Source of the DNA: Gloeotrichia echinulata CP02
GTDB taxonomy: Bacteria; Cyanobacteriota; Cyanobacteriia; Cyanobacteriales; Nostocaceae
DNA length: 64,000 bases
Reading direction: 5' to 3'
NCBI GenBank assembly: GCA_038087035.1
Contig: CP051187.1
Location: 744,001-808,000 of the forward strand
Notes under the pieces: model-generated
Seen by the model: the letters and a program-made list of their open reading frames with translations, nothing else
What the model was told of the DNA's origin: nothing
Database searches by the model: none
Position numbers and translations under genes: made by a program
Shown: one piece after another, positions 61,462-64,000 of the stretch
Layout of the letters: each line of letters starts with the position of its first letter
Position numbering within the stretch: the first letter of the stretch is position 1

Positions 61462-61705
61462 ACACGACCGGTTCAGTGCATCCCTGGGAAAAGTTGATTT
61501 TCATCCTTGGTTGTGCGATTTTTCTGTGATTGACTGACTTGAAAAAGTACTTGATGCAACAGATGTAGTGCTGAATGCAAGAACTGATTTATTGTGTATA
61601 TTATTATACAGGGTCTAACTACTGCTGGCGATGGTGAATCAAGTAACAGTCCGAATTAGCCCACCAGATTTGGGCAGGGCGATCAAGGAGATATATAAAC
61701 AATAA

Positions 61706-62287
61706 ATGTTATTACCGATATTAATTATCAAACCAAATGTTAAAAAATTTTTAAATCATCCATCTGACTTAACTATCAAACAAGGGTACATCGGGTGGTT
61801 AGGGAATTTTATTCACACCACTACGGCCAAATTTGTCCTAGTTTCTGGGATAGCCACCACGACTACCAAGATTCAGGCTCTACTGAAGTGGTTCCCAGAA
61901 AATTTTGATGAAAATTTAACAGAAAAATATAGCTATGTATTCGCATGTTACAAGCCAAAAAACCAGAATTTTTTTCGGGAGATGGACGGGGACGAGCAAG
62001 ATGCTTTCTTGCAGGAAATCAAGTCTGATTATCGAGAAATTCTGATCCATTACTTTACGACAGACAAAACATTAAAAGAAAAAATTGATAAATTTATTAA
62101 TGCAGTCTTTTGTGCTAACATCCCTGTGCCCCAAATCATCGAAATTCATATGGAAATAATTGATGAATTTTCCAAACAGCTAAGATTAGAAGGCAGGAGT
62201 GATGAAACATTATTAGATTACCGTTTGACATTGATAGATATTCTAGCTCACCTATGCGAAATATATAGATGTGCGTTTTATAAATAA
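61706..62287 (+). CDS. kaiA: Circadian clock protein KaiA, short form
   Basis: A 193-aa protein; KaiA of Synechococcus elongatus is 284 aa. The C-terminal dimerisation and KaiC-binding domain is complete: DEQDAFLQEIKSDYREILIH, FINAVFCANIPVPQIIEIHM, LRLEGRSDETLLDYRLTLID and ILAHLCEIYRCAFY. It stimulates KaiC autophosphorylation. The N-terminal pseudo-receiver is missing except for about 90 residues of linker-like sequence (WFPENFDENLTEKYSYVFAC). Shortened KaiA is known in filamentous cyanobacteria. AAGGAG lies 15 nt before the ATG, rather far. It leads the kaiABC cluster. Confidence 0.92.
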   Translation: MLLPILIIKPNVKKFLNHPSDLTIKQGYIGWLGNFIHTTTAKFVLVSGIATTTTKIQALLKWFPENFDENLTEKYSYVFACYKPKNQNFFREMDGDEQDAFLQEIKSDYREILIHYFTTDKTLKEKIDKFINAVFCANIPVPQIIEIHMEIIDEFSKQLRLEGRSDETLLDYRLTLIDILAHLCEIYRCAFYK

Positions 62288-62428
62288 GTAAATCTGTAGT
62301 AACAAATAAAGCTATGCTAGAAACCGTAAATCTAACTCAAACCCTGACAACTAAAAATAGCTCGACTGAGCTTTACCCAACGTCTGACAACTGATATATT
62401 TCCATTCCCTCGTTTAGCCTGTACCTTT

Positions 62429-62743
62429 ATGAATGAAGCCAGAAAAACCTATGTTCTCAAGCTTTATGTTGCTGGTAATACACCTAACTCAGTACGGGCT
62501 TTGAAAACATTAAAAAACATTTTAGAACAGGAGTTTAAAGGTGTTTATGCTTTAAAAGTAATTGACGTACTAAAAAACCCACAACTGGCAGAAGAAGATA
62601 AAATCCTAGCCACGCCAACATTATCTAAAATTTTGCCGCCTCCTGTTCGCAAAATTATTGGAGATCTTTCAGATAGAGAAAGAGTTTTGATTGGACTAGA
62701 TTTACTTTATGAAGAACTGAGTGAAGAAGATTGGGGAGAGTAA
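62429..62743 (+). CDS. kaiB: Circadian clock protein KaiB
   Basis: A 104-aa thioredoxin-like metamorphic protein that binds phosphorylated KaiC and sequesters KaiA. YVLKLYVAGNTPNSVRALKT, YALKVIDVLKNPQLAEEDKI and LATPTLSKILPPPVRKIIGD are nearly invariant in the family, and the acidic C-terminus (EELSEEDWGE) is typical. Full length. 141 bp separate it from kaiA and about 250 bp, including a repeat element, from kaiC. Confidence 0.97.
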   Translation: MNEARKTYVLKLYVAGNTPNSVRALKTLKNILEQEFKGVYALKVIDVLKNPQLAEEDKILATPTLSKILPPPVRKIIGDLSDRERVLIGLDLLYEELSEEDWGE

Positions 62744-62845
62744 AATAATATTTAAAATCAATAGAAATTTACTTACTGCCAAACTGCCAAAATTCCCACG
62801 TGAGAACGTTAGTCAGGGACTGACAATTAAAAAAATATCCAATTG

Positions 62846-62949
62846 GTAGGGTGCGTCAGTACCAATAATCTCTTGCATAACCCCAGTTTTCTTGCTCCTG
62901 GCGCACCCTACGGACTCAAATATTGGGTAATTTATTTTTTGGAAGTCCC
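62846..62949. repeat. Dispersed double-hairpin repeat, copy B, between kaiB and kaiC
   Basis: First hairpin GTAGGGTGCGTCAG (62846-62859) / CTGGCGCACCCTAC (62898-62911), then GGACT (62912-62916) / AGTCC (62944-62948) around the same T-rich spacer as copy A. Relative to copy A the first hairpin is inverted while the second is not. It could attenuate kaiBC cotranscription. Confidence 0.75.
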
Positions 62950-62990
62950 TAATAGAGAAACTGAGTTGATTTACCATTTTTTAGTAAGCA

Positions 62991-64000
62991 ATGAATGAAC
63001 AAGAGCAATCACAAAACCAGACACCATTAATTGGGGGTGTAGAAAAAATTCGGACAATGATAGAGGGCTTTGACGATATTAGTCATGGTGGTTTACCCCT
63101 GGGGAGAACCACCTTAGTCAGCGGCACCTCTGGAACAGGTAAAACTTTATTATCTCTTCAGTTTCTCTATAACGGTATCACCTTCTTTGATGAGCCAGGA
63201 GTATTTGTTACTTTTGAAGAATCCCCCAGCGACATTATTAGAAATTCCCATATTTTTGGGTGGAATTTGCAGCGTTTAATTGACGAAGGTAAGTTATTTA
63301 TTCTGGATGCTTCCCCTGACCCTGAAGGTCAGGATATCGTTGGTAACTTTGACCTTTCAGCATTGATTGAGCGCTTGCAATATGCGATTCGCAAATACAA
63401 GGCTAAACGAGTTTCTGTTGACTCGATGACAGCGGTATTTCAGCAGTATGAAGCTGTGGGAGTAGTCAGGCGGGAGATTTTTCGCCTGGTAGCACGTCTC
63501 AAACAACTGAATGTCACAACTATAATTACGAGCGAACGTGCCGAAGAATACGGTCCTGTTGCCTCTTTTGGTGTAGAAGAATTTGTTTCTGACAATGTGG
63601 TAATTTCCCGCAACGTTTTAGAAGGAGAACGCCGGCGCCGCACAATTGAAATTCTCAAATTGCGCGGAACAACTCACATGAAAGGTGAATATCCTTTTAC
63701 GATTACCAACGAAGGAATCAACATTTTCCCACTGGGGGCGATGCGCTTGACTCAAAGGTCTTCCAATGTGCGAGTATCTTCTGGGGTGAAAACCTTAGAC
63801 AAGATGTGCGGCGGTGGTTTTTTTAAAGATTCGATTATTTTGGCAACAGGAGCTACTGGTACTGGTAAAACGCTGTTAGTCAGCAAGTTTATCCAAGAAG
63901 GCTGCCTCAAGGGCGAACAGGCGATATTATTTGCTTATGAAGAGTCGCGGGCCCAACTGTCTCGCAACGCCTCTTCTTGGGGGATTGATTTTGAGGAGCT
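62991..64000 (+). CDS. kaiC: Circadian clock ATPase/kinase KaiC, N-terminal part
   Basis: 336 complete codons before the window edge. It begins MNEQEQSQNQTPLIGGVEKI. The CI domain has P-loop VSGTSGTGKTLLSLQF (about 45-52) and the catalytic Glu pair in VTFEESP (about 76-77). The CII domain starts near FPLGAMRLTQRSSNVRVSSG and its P-loop is ATGATGTGKTLLV (about 285). KaiC is the central oscillator, with slow ATPase in CI and autokinase in CII. The CII phosphosites (Ser/Thr) lie beyond the edge. Confidence 0.97.
   Translation, partial: MNEQEQSQNQTPLIGGVEKIRTMIEGFDDISHGGLPLGRTTLVSGTSGTGKTLLSLQFLYNGITFFDEPGVFVTFEESPSDIIRNSHIFGWNLQRLIDEGKLFILDASPDPEGQDIVGNFDLSALIERLQYAIRKYKAKRVSVDSMTAVFQQYEAVGVVRREIFRLVARLKQLNVTTIITSERAEEYGPVASFGVEEFVSDNVVISRNVLEGERRRRTIEILKLRGTTHMKGEYPFTITNEGINIFPLGAMRLTQRSSNVRVSSGVKTLDKMCGGGFFKDSIILATGATGTGKTLLVSKFIQEGCLKGEQAILFAYEESRAQLSRNASSWGIDFEE

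Larger units (their letters stand above)
60669..61705. other. Intergenic region between the hybrid kinase and kaiA
   Basis: About 1.04 kb without a gene. It holds an imperfect structured stretch at 60890-61040, a MITE at 61053-61150, a GAGTGTCAA-type IS end (inverted, 61167-61178) and a repeat copy at 61402-61461. The 61500-61700 part is AT-rich and presumably contains the kaiA promoter. Confidence 0.5.

Overview
The window is chromosomal DNA from a filamentous, probably heterocyst-forming (Nostocales-type) cyanobacterium. The evidence is psbK, kaiABC, the cell-division gene ftn2/ARC6, ycf20, a cyanobacterial site-2 protease, a XisH/XisI pair, frequent GCGATCGC (HIP1) octamers, and very long short-tandem heptanucleotide arrays of the kind known from Nostoc and Anabaena. 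Intergenic space is crowded with palindromic repeats, MITE-like elements and tandem repeats. Several of these intrude into coding sequence.

Layout. 1-5.9 kb: tgt 3' end, psbK, three tandem copies of a probable minus-strand structured small RNA (Yfr2-like), purH, an esterase, a DUF2555 gene and coaBC. 5.9-7.5 kb: an IS605-type tnpB unit with a divergent ribbon-helix-helix gene; the TnpB has in-frame repeat insertions and seems to lack its catalytic Glu. 7.5-20 kb: housekeeping genes (site-2 protease, a NAGPA-type lipoprotein, a DUF4912 protein, ftn2, pdhA, aldose epimerase, tRNA-Lys, Uma2, aspartate aminotransferase).

20-32.6 kb is the accessory core: a type I-D CRISPR-Cas locus. The order is WYL regulator (divergent), DUF433 antitoxin-like gene, cas3', DUF1016 nuclease, mntA-hepT toxin-antitoxin pair, truncated cas10d, truncated csc1, cas6, cas4, cas1, two MITE-interrupted cas2 fragments, intact cas2, a 21-bp minisatellite, a leader and a 16-repeat array. 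Most of cas10d, all of csc2 and the 5' part of csc1 are gone, so Cascade-type interference cannot be encoded here. The adaptation genes, crRNA-processing gene and array remain. A HepT/MntA pair is wired into the operon, with hepT overlapping the cas10d start. Isolated CRISPR-repeat fragments lie on both sides of the regulator-cas3' block. A MITE with an 8-bp target duplication splits the last repeat of the array.

32.6-45 kb: a glycosyltransferase-TPR protein, xisH/xisI, tmk, an alpha/beta hydrolase, four 112-bp tandem repeat units, a vMAP/AAA-type ATPase and a 1934-aa Ser/Thr kinase that ends in a related AAA-type ATPase domain. 45-50 kb: a possible ribosomally synthesised peptide (TOMM-like) cluster made of a fused E1-like/YcaO cyclodehydratase, an amidohydrolase and an unknown 372-aa protein; no precursor peptide was recognised. 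50.7-60.7 kb: FHA membrane protein, glycerate kinase with a repeat-derived C-terminus, about 840 bp of heptamer repeats, ycf20, a lipoprotein, a GT39-type membrane glycosyltransferase and a large hybrid histidine kinase with a degenerate receiver domain. 61.7-64 kb: circadian clock genes kaiA (short form), kaiB and the 5' part of kaiC, which runs off the window.

All calls come from reading the sequence and remembered family features. No database search was possible.
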